The notes beneath the pieces are model-generated. The model ran no database searches, was not told the origin of the DNA, and saw nothing but the letters and a program-made list of their open reading frames with translations. From Hymenopus coronatus (taxonomy: Eukaryota; Arthropoda; Insecta; Mantodea; Hymenopodidae), in the NCBI GenBank assembly GCA_030762935.1, contig CM060899.1, forward strand, positions 14,181,001-14,245,000: a DNA stretch of 64,000 bases, written 5' to 3'. A program made the translations under genes and the position numbers. Positions within the stretch are counted from its first letter, which is position 1, and each line of letters starts with the position of its first letter. Below are positions 34,148 to 45,611 of the stretch, piece by piece.

Positions 34148-35097
34148 TTAAACCTTTTAGTGCCAGGCAAAATACCAAAATGCTGTCTGAAAAGTGCCAA
34201 TTAATTTTAAAGCAGATGCACAGTTTTAAATTAGTAGTAATAAAAAATATACCACAGACATAGAGAGCTGAATCATTTTAGTAAACCTTTTGTCTACTCT
34301 ATAATATGCAAAATATGGAGGACAGTCTTTCAATACTTTTAGAAAATGAAATGCATTTGAAAATAAAATTAAAGATCTCAAAATACTCAATAATTAGGTT
34401 ACAAAAGTACACTATAGAGAAAGTTCAGGGTAATCAAATGAAAGCGTACAAATTTCTTTACTAAAACAGCATACTGTTTTGGTCTGGTGTCTTATGTTTT
34501 AAAATAAAAAAAATAAATTCACTAACACAAACACATAAGAATGATACCAGTGTTAATGAAAAATGACATAGAACAATAGGATACAAATGTAACATAGGTT
34601 ACTGTACAATTCAGCACAATTGCTGAATGGCTGATTCACATTATATTTGTTGTCTGGTTACACCTCCATAAATCAATTTTGAAAAGTACACAGATTATTT
34701 GCATACATACGAGGACAGTTGTCATCAAACACATTTTTGTCACTGAAGCTAGAGTATTTATATCTTCCTCTCTTACATCAATGTCAGAAACTCTTTCATC
34801 AAGGTCTGAAAATCACTCGCTTTCTTCTAAAACATCAATAACTGCAGGTCTTATTTTCTCTTCAGTTTGTAACCTTTGACTAGATGATGCCAACCATAAT
34901 AAACAAACAGCAGCTCAGGAAATTAAATTTGGAGCTAATATAGCACTTCGCAGTGAAGATAAGGTCCTTAAACACTCCAAAAAAAATCTTTCTCTATCGC
35001 TATGATGTAGAAAGCACACCAGCTTTCCCACTGGAAAGAGTTAAAATGTAAGAGCACAGTATCTTGATTAGATCATGATTGGCACTAAAAGGGTTAA
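34148..35097 (-). mobile_element. piggyBac-type non-autonomous element with TTAA target sites
   Basis: TTAA at 34148-34151 and 35094-35097 flank 942 bp. The ends read inward as (A/C)CCTTTTAGTGCCA, 13 bases identical. On the minus strand near 34880-34690 a short coding relic reads RLQTEEKIRPAVIDVLEE, one stop, then FSDLDERVSDIDVREED. This acidic stretch resembles the N-terminus of piggyBac transposases. The catalytic region is absent, so it looks like an internal-deletion derivative. TTAA duplication and the CCCTTT-like start are known hallmarks of the superfamily. Confidence 0.65.
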
Positions 35098-35670
35098 AAT
35101 ACTAGCCATTAGAAAATGAATCATGATTAATGTAGTTTTAAAGCTAGAATGATTATTTAAAAACTGGATTTTGCCATATTAATATCTGTTCAATAATCTA
35201 CTGCTTAGAATCATTAGCAGGTAGTAAAGTAATATCCATATCACTCACAATACCAAAGAATAATAACTGTTGTATTTTAATTTGAGAATAAATATCACAC
35301 AGATTTATCAAAATAACAGAAATAACATTTGGCATTATAAAAATATACTCTGTTCCAAAAAAATAAAAGTACAAACATCATATAAACCATGCCGAGTTTA
35401 ATATAAATATGCAAAATATAACTCACCAGTATCGATGATGTTTGTATGTTTTTCATTGAAGATATAAGTACTTCAGTTGTGATAATGGTTTTCCTGCAGT
35501 ATTTCAAAACTATACCATGGACCATACTACTTTAATTTACACCCATCAGAAAATTAAAAGATTGATTTCATTATAACTTAAACATTTCAAGCAGCGAAAT
35601 AACTGAGTACACAAAAATTATAAACACAAGTTAATTATGATGCTACTTGAATACAAATCAGCAATTTTTG
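35098..35670. other. Stretch with no firm feature
   Basis: One weak splice-bounded candidate (about 35426-35494, minus) was considered and rejected. Nothing else is recognised. Confidence 0.45.
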
Positions 35671-35673
35671 TCC

Positions 35674-35805
35674 TTACTTAGAGCACATAAGCAAATTGAT
35701 GCTCTTAAGGTATAACCCTTTTTCGCATTTTAAGCACACTGTATAAGATCTTTTATCTTTGCCGCAGCATATAACACAGAGTACACAGACATTCCTGCTT
35801 CTTAG
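35674..35805 (-). pseudogene. Cysteine-rich tail, possibly from a piggyBac transposase
   Basis: The minus-strand frame LRSRNVCVLCVICCGKDK, RSYTVCLKCEKGLYLK and a final SINLLMCSK before a stop has the spacing feel of the cysteine-rich C-terminus of piggyBac transposases (basic start, CxxC pairs, then L-C). The match is short and some cysteines are out of place. Confidence 0.35.
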
Positions 35806-37465
35806 GTACTAATCTCACACAATATATGATGAAGCAGAATTTATTAATTATATCTTCAGTCATCTCTTCCTTCTTCAGAAACCACTGAGGTAGCCTATTC
35901 AATGTACCGAAAAATTAAACCAAAATCTAATCATTTTCTTCTCAGTATTTTTTAAATACACATTCACAACCTCCTCTTAGCATGTTGTGATCACAGAGAT
36001 TTATTAGACACATTATCATCCTTTTTACTGTTACTATCACATTATTTGCATCGATATTAAGCTGGTAATGCCAAACTATTACTGCCACAAAATATTTGCG
36101 GAAGAACTTGCCATGTTCTGTTTTACACAGTAAACATGGAACTATATTGCAGAAGGTTAGAAATACTGAACTCTGAATAACAAGAGACACTTCTGAACCC
36201 TCTTGAAACATATATTTAAAAGAAGGTTTCCATTTACCAATGGTAGTAATTACTGTGGCTCCTCAAAAAGATATTTGTCCTCAAGGAATACATAACCTAT
36301 AAATGCTGTTGCTATAACCAAAAATAAAATTACTACACCCACTATTCAGGTATAATAAAATTTATATAAGCCATAATATATTCCTCAAAGCACTTCCCCA
36401 TAAGGTGTTTCTAAAATAGGTTTACAATCTCTCAAACACTGCATTGATTAGATAGAAGCTGGCAGTCTTTGCATAGCATAGCAGAGTTGATTATATGTAC
36501 TAGCAGCATTTTAGGGTTGAAACCATTTAAAGACCTTGGCAGCCACCAGAAGGTTAAAGCTCATCAAAAGTAGTATACATCTATGGCTTTCACAAAGTAG
36601 AGGCTCTATAAACAAAACAGAATTTCACTACTTTGCTTCTCTGTAGCAAGACATTCTGTACATTTAGCACATCTAATTCGCAATTCAGCAGTTCCTTGAG
36701 CAAATAAACAATATGTACATAAGTGTTATCCAGTTCAAGGTTTTATGCTACTTGTCTGTAATGAAACATGCCAGGCTGTAAAGAAATTAAACCCCTTGTA
36801 TGCATAAACTTGACAAAATCAAATCAGTTTTGAATTATATTAATTCGAAATTCAAAGAAAATTACATACATAGTGAGAAAGTCACTGTTGGTGAAAGCTT
36901 GCAGCTCTGGAAGGGTTCATTAGATTGAAAACAATATGTCAAAACAAAGAGGGCTATATTTGGCATTAATCCTTTATTGCATGGTGGTCACTTATGCAAC
37001 AAAGATGATAAATCAAAGCTTTTAGTTTTTTAGTGGATTTTTTTTCTAATGTCATATTACACTAACCTTCAACAATAAAATTAGGCTAGTTACAGCTGTT
37101 TCATATTGTAAAATTATTCATATTTTTGCAATATATATGTAATGTTTTTCTTTTCGAAAACAGAGCAAAATCCATGCAATTCCAGTCAAATGTAACCTCA
37201 TCAGCATTCAAGTGTGCCATTACAGTTATTTTATTTGGGCCTCCTTGATCCTTTACCACAGGCAACTTAACTGCCATCACTGGGCCTCGAACCTGCAATG
37301 TTTGGCTTTGACTGGATGGCCAGTTCATTATGCATCGCAATAATGATCACAGCTACTCAAGTCGCTTCAGTTTTGGTGCCAGTAAAAGGGATATAAATAC
37401 CAGTTTGCAAATTAGATGAAGAACGGGTTATGTAGCAAAGTAAATCATACAATTAAGGGTTATGA
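35806..37465. other. Stretch with no firm feature
   Basis: Includes open frames at 35942-36211 and 37101-37340 (both minus), neither of which I can assign. The second ends PNKITVMAHLNAD, vaguely like a DDE transposase, but this is too little to call. Confidence 0.4.
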
Positions 37466-37468
37466 GTT

Positions 37469-37770
37469 TTGATCTTTTTGAGTAAAGTGGGATATCTTTA
37501 CAATAGCTGCATATGCACTAATCAAGGGACTGATAATACTGGAGACAAAGATAAAAGGTTATTTGGATCCATAGAAATATACCTGAAGAAACTTATACTT
37601 AATCAGGGTAGGACTGCATATTTAGATAATTGGTACAGCTCCCCAAGATTATACAGCACCTTTAACAAAAGAAAAACAAATGAATTGGAAACATTGCCAA
37701 AGGATGTGAATACAAAGGCTCTAGCAAGAAGAGAAATGCAGGTACATCAGCTTCTACATTAATTGGCAAG
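37469..37770 (+). pseudogene. piggyBac transposase fragment (DDE region)
   Basis: The frame contains LFGSIEIYLKKLILNQGRT followed by AYLDNWYSSPRLYSTFNKRK and TNELETLPKD. This is the YLDN(W/F)YSSP block with the catalytic Asp, followed by the KTN..GT.R region of piggyBac transposases. About 70 codons are recognisable, with nothing before or after, so it is a broken relic on the opposite strand from the element at 34148-35097. Confidence 0.7.
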
Positions 37771-38045
37771 ACAGGAAGATAGTTACAGCATTAATCAATT
37801 GCAGCTCTAAGAGTTTAATGATTAACATTGGAAAAATAAGTGCCCCACACAAAAATGTCCACTTTCAAGCCCCAATTTATTCAGGAATATAATATGCACA
37901 TGTGGGTAGTATGGATCTAGTAAAAGAGGTATTACAAGTATATACCTCTTTACAAAAAACAGTTAAGTGGTATAAAAATGTTTTTGCACCAGCTGGATAT
38001 AATCACATATAAGTTTGCATACCTATAAAGGACAAACCTATCTGA
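37771..38045. other. Stretch with no recognised feature
   Basis: Nothing seen beyond AT-rich filler. Confidence 0.45.
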
Positions 38046-38049
38046 ATTT

Positions 38050-38118
38050 CTGCATGTTTTTTTTTTGTAGTATTTAATGCCTGCTTTTACATGTGGCACT
38101 GCCAGTGAATTGTGCATA
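38050..38118 (-). repeat. SINE 3' tail fragment (family 2)
   Basis: Minus strand TAAAAGCAGGCATTAAATACTAC with an A-run. It lies just left of the forward SINE at 38149, tail to head in opposite orientation. Confidence 0.6.
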
Positions 38119-38148
38119 TGAATAGATTGCGTAACATTCACAGTCCCC

Positions 38149-38540
38149 TTCAGGCTGCGCTTTGGTTGAGTGGTTAGACTACTTACTGCTCACCAAGCAA
38201 CCACATATGGGCTTTGTGGGGAACAAAAAAGCGCAAGGGCAGGTTTTCTCCAGGTTCTACAATTTCCCTGCAATATCATTCCATATATCATGGAGTGTCA
38301 TAGCCTGTGGTGTGAACATTAAACACTATCCAAAAATAAAATTGCAACTGCAGATGGGATTTGTGGTAGACAAAACGGTACAGGGATATATTTTCTATGG
38401 GTTCTTGGGTTTCCTGCCATTGGAATCCACTGGTGCTCCATCATCTTCATTCCACATATCACCAGTGTCATTGCTAGTGGTGTCATTGGTAGCAAAAGCA
38501 GGGATTAAACACTATAAAAAAAAAAAAAAAAAAAAAAAAG
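38149..38540 (+). repeat. Two SINE copies (family 2) in direct succession
   Basis: First copy: tRNA-like head CTGCGCTTTGGTTGAGTGGTTAGAC, then CAAGCAACCACATATGGG, TTTCTCCAGGTTCT, ATTCCATATATC and a tail ATTAAACACTATCC. Second copy, from about 38340 and lacking the head: ATGGGATTTGTGG, GGTGCTCCATCATC, ATTCCACATATCACCAGTGTC, GCAGGGATTAAACACTAT and 22 As (38517-38539). These parts match the SINE at 51388-51604 in order. Confidence 0.75.
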
Positions 38541-38870
38541 ACAGTCTTCTTCTTACAAGGGTTAAGAAATCCAAAACACCTGAAGGAAAAGACTTTCTTA
38601 AAAGAATACCACTGACAGCAAAAAAGTTGCATAAATTTCAAAAGTGTCTGGCATGACACAAAATAGGAGTTCAGAAGGAAACATGATTTACCATGTATGT
38701 GGAGATGTCTCTTGTATTTTTATCCAGTATTGAGATATACCATAGAAGTAGAAACCTTTATAGGTAAGCTATCTCTTAAAGTATTAAACTATATTATAAA
38801 GGAGCTAAACAGAAGTTAAATAAGAATAAAAAGAAAAACTTATATAATACTTGAGTATATTTTTCTACTC

Positions 38871-38935
38871 AATTGTAGCCTGCGGTGCCATAAGTAGTTA
38901 AAGCGGGCATTAAACTCTACAAAAAAAAATACTCC
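38871..38935 (+). repeat. SINE 3' tail fragment (family 2)
   Basis: AAGCGGGCATTAAACTCTAC followed by nine As. Only the tail is present. Confidence 0.6.
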
Positions 38936-39500
38936 ATTGTAATCCCAGCTTTTTCCTGTGTCCATCTTTAAATTACTCCTTGTCTCTTTATCTTTAATCT
39001 TTTCTTAAGAATTGCATGTTAAATTTAATTCCATTTCTACTTCAGGCTTAGAGAAATTTGCAACCACTATTTCTTTTTCCTCTAGTGCATACTGAACAAA
39101 TATATGCATGTGGTTCAGGAAAGAGAAAAACAGATGATACAATGTACTTTTGAAGCCACCTGCAAGGAATATAGTTCTTGATTCCTTACTGCGAATAAGG
39201 CTGTATCTTTTTCATCCATTAGGTCCTGCAGTCCTAGAGAGGTAAAAGGAGAGATGATAATCTTTATAATGCAGTTGTTGGTACTCCTCCATTAAGAGCT
39301 TCTTTGATTTCATCTAGGATACATTTTTCTACCCAATGATGGAGGAAAGCATAGCTAATAGTTAGATACTACCTAATCTTACCATAAACACTGTTACAAA
39401 AATGAACCTGAGCCATTTGCACAGTTTAAAAATAATTTAACATCCTTTTGATATTGGTCACATGTATTACAAACACACACAGCACCAATCATTTTTGAAA
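38936..39500. other. Stretch with no recognised feature
   Basis: No frame, repeat match or motif that I can support. Confidence 0.5.
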
Positions 39501-39504
39501 ATTA

Positions 39505-40390
39505 CTACCTTTGGCCTTCACACAGGCCTAGAAGTCGCTATGGCCATGCATTAAGAGAACTAAACACAGTCTCTATAGGAAAATCCATCATTGCCTTCAC
39601 CAGGAACACTTCCGGCTGTCGATACCGGGATGCCTCTTCTTACAGACCATGCCCGCAAGTATGGCCACAACTTGTAGTCCAATGGATTGAGGTTGTGGCT
39701 GCTGGAAAGTCAATCATCTACAGCAATGAAGTCTGGAAAATTTCTCTGCAGCCAGTCCTGGGTAGCCTTTGCCTTGTGAGCGGGTACTGAACCCTGCTGG
39801 AAGCTCCATTGCTGATCCCAAAGGATTCATAACAGTCTTTAACATGGTGCTTTCATACGCTTTGGCAAAAGTTTTCACCCCTTTTGCACAAAAATGGAGT
39901 TTAGTGATGCTGTCAAATACCACTCTCCACCAAACCATCACTGAGGCAGGATGATGGGTACTTTGGATCTTCGGACAAGCTTCTTGAGATGATTTGGCAT
40001 AAACAAGGTTATTTGTCTGGTTAAAAGCCTCCTCAATAGTGAACATCTTTCATCTGCGAAAAGAATTTCTCTGTCACCATTGTTTGCATAATGCTGAAGA
40101 AAACATTTTGATTTTATCAACCTCTGCTCTTTCAGACACTGGGTTAGGTTACCAGTACTCTGCTAGGAAGCTTTCAACCCTAGGTCATCACTCAACAGGC
40201 AGATCAACATTTTTTAAATGTTCAGCTCTTGAACCAAAACTGACTAATTTCTCACAGGATTTTGTTGAATACGAGCCACCAATTACTTAACCATCTGTTA
40301 GTCCCTAATGCTGCATTGACAACCTTCTGTCTGGCAATCCTCAACAGTCTCTGTTTCTAGGAATCAGTTATTGATCTGATACACAAACAT
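39505..40390 (-). pseudogene. Mariner transposase relic
   Basis: On the minus strand, QRLLRIARQKVVNAALGTNR lies near 40340. FTIEEAFNQTNNLVYAKSS, then HHPASVMVWWRVVFDSITKL (first D-region neighbourhood) and HFCAKGVKTFAKAYESTML follow at 40046-39830. After a frameshift, MMDFPIETVFSSLNAWP and a final RLLGLCEG mark the C-terminus near 39530. The order and wording fit mariner-family transposases. Many stops and missing pieces make it inactive, and no terminal repeats were found. Confidence 0.8.
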
Positions 40391-40767
40391 TCCGCTTATT
40401 TTCAGCTTCTTAAGGATAATGAAAATTTTGGAAGCTAACACTGCTGCACAATTCTCATAATCACCCCACTCTATTGCCAAAATGTACATAAACACATCTT
40501 TCACATGTGAGGCTACAAATGACCTTACAATGACCCCTCTTATTCCTATAAGGGTTGGCCACAACCTTCAAAACTGGTTAAACAGCCTGTGCCAAAAGTT
40601 TATAAGACTAGGTACAACAGCACAGATTATTTTTGGTATAATTTTGTCAAAAGCTTCATGTTAGTTATAAATCTTCAAGAATTAATCAACATTACTTTTA
40701 GCCCTTTAAATACACAATCCGGAAACAAAAAAATTTACATTCACTAGGTATCTCTTATCCTTATTAC

Positions 40768-40812
40768 TGCAGTATAATGAGTAGTAAAAGCGGGCATTAA
40801 ACTCTACCTATC
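40768..40812 (+). repeat. SINE 3' tail fragment (family 2)
   Basis: TAGTAAAAGCGGGCATTAAACTCTACC matches the family tail; no A-run remains. Confidence 0.55.
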
Positions 40813-40888
40813 CTTATTAATTTTGTATTACATAATTTATATATATTTTATCCAATAATAACAACTGTACATTTTCAAAAAAAATTAC

Positions 40889-41329
40889 CTTAATATCATC
40901 ACAAATAGATGAAGCTTCTTCTGCCAGCCACAAAGGCTCTTCTTTAATTTCTATTCTGTTATCCATTTCAGAATGACTGTATTTCTTAACCTTCAATATA
41001 GAATCATCTGTAAGATATTCTTTCTCTTTTTGTGAATTAATTTCACTTTTGTTATCTATCTCACATTGTTTGTTGCATATATTAGTTTCAGACTTAATAA
41101 TTTTTAAGAGATGTTTGGTAAAATATTTTCTCTCCTTCTGTAAACAAAATTCAGTTAAAGGAGTCTCTGTTTTAATTTCTGCTTTCATTACATCACCACT
41201 GTTTGTTTTGGTTATAGCATTGTTGATAAAGAATTCTCTCTCATTCTGAGAGGCTGTGTCCTCTGAGAGAGGATCCTCTTGTTTAATTTGTATTTTGATA
41301 TCCATTTCACCACTGATGCAGCATTAAGT
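40889..41329 (-). CDS. Exon A: start codon plus repeated SUMO-motif module
   Basis: Acceptor TTCTTCACAG/ACTTAATG, start codon at 41305, donor ATTAAG/GTAATT after 139 codons, phase 0. The peptide has a thrice-repeated pattern SQNEREFF, LQKERKYFTKHLLKIIKS and SQKEKEYLTDDSILKVKK, each followed by an acidic segment. It carries IKQE, IKTE, IKSE and IKEE, four matches to the SUMO-conjugation consensus, and ends IEIKEEPLWLAEEASSICDD-IK. It has no finger, signal peptide or membrane segment. By context (C2H2 exon on the same strand at 59 kb, paralogous exon B at 33.5 kb) it is likely the first coding exon of a zinc-finger-type nuclear protein. I do not recognise the module itself. Confidence 0.7.
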
Positions 41330-41589
41330 CTGTGAAGAAAGATACATATCATGAAATATTTATAATTATATCCATTAGCTTATCATAAAATATTTATAAT
41401 TTTAACCATTAGCTTCTTTGAATATATCAGACGCTGCTTAAACTAGGCAACACAACTTAACTGTTCTCACACAAATAAAGTTCTAAATAAAAGTTCAATT
41501 AATATGTCTGGGACATGAAACATGCCTCTTGATCTCCTCATGCTAATACTATTATCATTCGAGAAAAAATTATGAGAATGTAACATTCT

Positions 41590-41810
41590 CATCTGATTTA
41601 AGTACGAATGGCATTCATTAGTCCTTAAAAAAGATAGAAAATCAAATTATGTGTGGTATATTTCTTTTATTTTTCAATTAATCTCCATTTAGCTAGATAT
41701 ACTTTTTGCAGCGTTTTTCCAACTTCAAAAAAGTAGGACTTTGGAAGTTCCTCAAAACAGGCATCTGTTTCAGAGATGACCCATTCAGTACAAGTGAATC
41801 GGATTTTATT
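41590..41810 (-). pseudogene. Mariner transposase C-terminal scrap
   Basis: Minus-strand translation EMDACFEELPKSYFFEV-like text (read ETDACFEELPKSYFFEV), GKTLQKVYLAKWRLIEK and a stop resemble the last 40 codons of mariner transposases (…ALPKSYF…KLE.RW.KCI…GDYIEK). Frame and wording are damaged, and only this end is present. Confidence 0.5.
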
Positions 41811-42180
41811 TTTTTCAGTGTTGACCCTTTTAAATAAAAGTGTTTAATCACTTCACGAAGCTTGTTTTTTTTCCAACACAAAATTGTTGATTCAATCACT
41901 TATGGCAGAAAAACCATGTGAAGGATGTACCTACAACTTAAAATGCCATTTAGTAAGAGACAATGGTTACTGAATACAAATTTTTTACTATGCTCAGAGT
42001 GAAACTTCTTGGATTTTCTAAGGACTTATTGAATGCCCCTTGTATAACAAATAACCTTCAAGGCTATCTCAACTATCAGATATACTTTAACAGCAAATTT
42101 CAAGGGTGTTATTGGCTATTAGTGTTAATTTGTGTTCTGAAAATTGATTTTTGAACATTAGCTGAGTGATAAAAAATATG
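41811..42180. other. Stretch with no recognised feature
   Basis: No supported feature. Confidence 0.45.
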
Positions 42181-42212
42181 GTCAAAAATAAATGTGTTGT
42201 GTTCCATTCACA

Positions 42213-43040
42213 TTACTTTCTCTACACTCCATAACAAATTATTGTTAATAGGCTTATTCTTCTATCTACTTCATTCTAATCAAGATAAACATTAGAAGTG
42301 GTCATATTACTGCTTTCTTGTAAGCAGAAGAGAAATAATGGAATACACTAGGCTAAACCAATAGTCAAATGTTTGAAAATGTGGTTCCAATGGGACTGAA
42401 TCTGTTTCTTTGCATGGCCAGGAGTTAACAAGTTCCTTTGTGAGAAAAAATTAAGTATTTTAAAACTGAAATGAGTAACAAGGAATATCTTGAAAATGGT
42501 ATCAACTCAATCATATCAAGAATATCAACTCAACGAAAAAAATGTTTATAACACGAAGTGTGTATTTTAAGCAGCTTTACATTTTTTGTGAAATAAATTT
42601 TTGTCTGTCTCTTAAGGTTTACTAATTATACAAAATTTAAAACAATAACTAGGTCTTTAGAGCCCATTTCCAGAAAATTCATGATATACATTTTATTTGT
42701 CATGCAAATATCTTAAATATAAGAGACTTTAGTGAACATTTTTATAGCCATTTTTGAGAAAATCAAAATTTTCAGCACTTTTTCCATGTAAGGGTAGTTG
42801 AGAAGATTTTCTTGAACATTTTTGTGTTGCATACTTGGTAGATACTAACCTCAAATATGAAGTTTGGTATTTAATGACTTTCGTTTTTGAGCTATGCTGC
42901 CCACAGACACACAAAAACCTCTTTCTAAAAATATTCAGGGGGTCCCATAAAATATCCGTTGATATCTTGGTATCGAATTTTTGGGTGCAATACAACACCT
43001 TCTCTATATACTGTATACATAGTACATGTAGAGAAAGTAA
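42213..43040 (+). repeat. Repeat X, full copy with 14-bp inverted ends
   Basis: TTACTTTCTCTACA (42213-42226) and TGTAGAGAAAGTAA (43027-43040) are exact inverted repeats about 828 bp apart, with TA at both outer edges if the ends are CTTTCTCTACA. The 3' end folds as a hairpin (CCTTCTCTA… TGTAGAGAAAG). No coding frame. Diverged copies occur at 49440-50215, 51310-52376, 52490-53095 and, inverted and truncated, at 24657-24795. Some similarity continues about 20 bp outside the left end (TGTTCCATTCA), so the true border may be wider. It is most like a non-autonomous DNA transposon. Confidence 0.65.
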
Positions 43041-43844
43041 TTAGCCATAATAATAGTTAACTATAGAACAAATATAATATTTCACGGCATCTTGGGTTAT
43101 ATCTCTGAATTTGATACCACATTTGAGATTCACTATGCCAAGAGAAGGTATACTGCCATGGCAGGAAGTGATAATATTGTCACCAGAAGGTGGCTAGTGC
43201 ACTGAAAAAGCCAAAGGGCATTACCGTAAATTGCCAAAGCCCTTGGCCAGTCAAGAATGCAGTCTTCTCCTTATGTTTGCAATCTAGGGCCACCTGCCAG
43301 TGTCTCGATTTCAAGTTCAAAATCAAGAATCACTGGCTACATTTATGTCCAGAGTGTCAACCTGAAATAAGGGGAAACAGTCCTCTCTAGTGACAGCCTT
43401 AGCTTTCTGTAGTCAATACAAGAGCACAGCTCACCATTCTTCTTCTTCCCCCCCAGAGGCCTACAATGGTAGGTACAGGTTTGGCACACCCAGGGGTTCC
43501 CAAGTAAACCTTGACTCCCTCTGTGTGCGACCTCTGAGTGGTGAGGGAGTCAGTAGGTCAAAATGCGCACCCAGGTGTAGTCTGTGCATGAAAACTCATG
43601 TCGGCAGAAAGGAATATCGTAGTTGGTTGAGGGTTGCATATCTGAGCCTGGGCTTCAGTTTTCCAGTAAACGGGGAGGGTGCGCAACCTAATACACCGCT
43701 TTATTTTCTGCTTTGCCTAAATGGGAGGCTAGGAACTAACCCATCCCTAGTCAATCGGCCAGGACTAGGTATTATACTGAACTCCAGGGTGAGTGGGTCG
43801 GCGAGCCTGCTATATCCCCTGTGTAGCCCTATCACCCCATAGAG
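43041..43844. other. Unassigned, probably 5' region of the LINE relic that follows
   Basis: More GC-rich than its surroundings, with ATG-opened frames at 43190-43390 and 43390-43842 that have no recognised content. It runs straight into the LINE ORF1 relic and may be its 5' UTR; this is inference. Confidence 0.35.
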
Positions 43845-45130
43845 ATGACCCCTCGTTGGGCACAAGCTGGGTGGGGAGCATTGGGGGATGAATTTATATC
43901 TGTCTTTATGGCACCCAAAAATGAAACTCCTACTTGTGTTAATTTAGGAAAAGAAGTAGTCGAGTCCTGTGGTCCTCGCTATTTAGTTGTCAATAGAACA
44001 GAGGAAGGCAGAAAGTTTTCTACGGTCAGCCTTTTTACCATTCAAAGGTAAAGGTACCATTCTTGATGCCATAGCTGGCCCTGTTAAGTCGTGTATTAAA
44101 GTCCATAATGGCATGCTGCTGGTTGAGGCATTCTCCACCTCCCAGGCTGCCCAAATAATCAAGGCCAAAATGTTAGCCAACTTTGCCCTGAAGTTGAAGT
44201 ACACAAAATGTTAAACTCCTCACGTGGTGTGATCACCACTGGTGCTCTTGACAATTAAAGCACTGAGGAGATTCAAGAAAATGTGGAGATCAAGGAGTAA
44301 CATCAGTCTATTGGGTTCAGCATAAAGTGAATGGGGAATTCATGCCTACTTGTTCCCTGTTCCTTACTTTTGATCAGGTAGATCTCTCACAAAAGATTAA
44401 GGCAGAGTATAAAGTCATCGAGGTTAGGCCTTATATACCCAACACGCTCAGATGTTATAATCGCAACATTTTGGCCACACAAGTGATTTTTGTAACAGCG
44501 AATCCACCTCTGCGAATGCGAACTGTAGTGACCTATCCCATGGTGTATGTACTACACACCCATTGTGCGTGAATTGCAATGGCAAACATTCATCCAGTTC
44601 CTGAGAATGTCCTCATTTTATAGAGGAGAAGGTGATACAGGAGATCTGGGTGAAAGAGAAGGTATCCTTCTTAGAAACCTGGAAGCTCTTGTGACTCCAC
44701 CAACCCTCTGTCCCAAAATTGTTAATATTAGCTCTGTTGTAGCTAAACCGGTCACATGTCAGGAAGTCGCAACTCAAACCAGCGATATAAAGGGAAAAAC
44801 TATTGCGGAGAAGGTCCTTGTAGCCAGAACCTTCAAAGTTGGCATCAACATCTACCAAATCTGCCAGCCTACAATGCCATTCAGCACCTTTATCGCCTAA
44901 ATCTTTGAATTAGGGAAATAAGATCGGTAAACTTGTGACATATTCTGCACCTGAAAAACAATTCAAGACCAGGTATGTCAGGCAAGACATTTTGAAAGAT
45001 AGTGTTCAGACCGCTCCCAAACCATCTAAGGGAAAGCAAACTTCATGCCAATCTCCAAGGAGTTCCTCTTCTGAGGAATTTTCAGGGGACAGTACCTATC
45101 GGCGACATCTTCGCCAATCAGTATCTCTAA
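43845..45130 (+). pseudogene. LINE ORF1 (gag-like, zinc-knuckle) relic
   Basis: Across three frames the order is RYLVVNRTEEGRKFSTVS, AFLPFKGKGTILDAIAGPV, SSRGVITTGALDN, stop, STEEIQENV, then PTCSLFLTFDQVDLSQKIKA, VRPYIPNTLRCY, GHTSDFC and CVNCNGKHSSSS, stop, ECPHFIEEK, and EVATQTSDI. The SRGV…EEI, VRPYIPN.LRC and repeated cysteine knuckles are the usual layout of ORF1 proteins in Jockey/CR1-like arthropod LINEs, which coat the RNA. There are at least two frameshifts and several stops. No RT follows; the next element interrupts at about 45612. Confidence 0.8.
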
Positions 45131-45611
45131 TTGGTTCAAGGCAGTAGTGATAAAGTACTTAAAATCCAATAACTGCAGGTCCATTAAAAACTGTTGAGAT
45201 AAAAGAAATAAAACCTAAATCCTTATTGGGAATGTCCACTGGGTAAAAAAAGAGCAATGCACTCTAACAGCAGGTGCCTTACAGACAATGTTGCTCCAAG
45301 AGTGGGCACAAAGGACCTGCTTCCTTCCTGAAAATGTGGCTATTGGTAAAAAGATGCTTAAGCAACCAATATCACCTCCTCCTGATGAGAGCTACAGATA
45401 CGAGAGATACAGGAATGTGCTTCACCTTGCGAAGCTTGTTTCTGCACAGAACTGTCCATTCTGCACGCCAAGATAAAAGCATAGCTCGCCACACAAAGAG
45501 CCTACTAGTGGTTCTCGTGGGCCTCCAGATCTCTCCGGACATCATCAATGTGGGAATAGCATTTAATACTTCTAAATGTAAAAAGAAGCTAGTAACAGTG
45601 AAGAATAACAC
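45131..45611 (+). other. Possible remainder of the LINE ORF1 region
   Basis: Short frames overlap (for example MLLQEWAQRTCFLPENVA, 45288 on). I cannot align them to a family. The stretch ends where the inverted PLE arm begins. Confidence 0.35.

Noticed and set aside
35426..35494. Possible minus-strand mini-exon (CTGCAG/GAAAACC to ATACTG/GTGAGT) between exons A and B
   Set aside because: In the phase required by exon A it contains an in-frame TGA, and the peptide has no similarity to the module.
37101..37340. Minus-strand frame with PNKITVMAHLNAD, considered as a pogo/Tigger-like transposase
   Set aside because: Only about a dozen residues are suggestive and no catalytic motif is visible.
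43390..43842. 150-codon plus-strand frame upstream of the LINE ORF1
   Set aside because: No recognised motif and no link to the ORF1 frame; more likely LINE 5' sequence open by chance in a GC-richer stretch.
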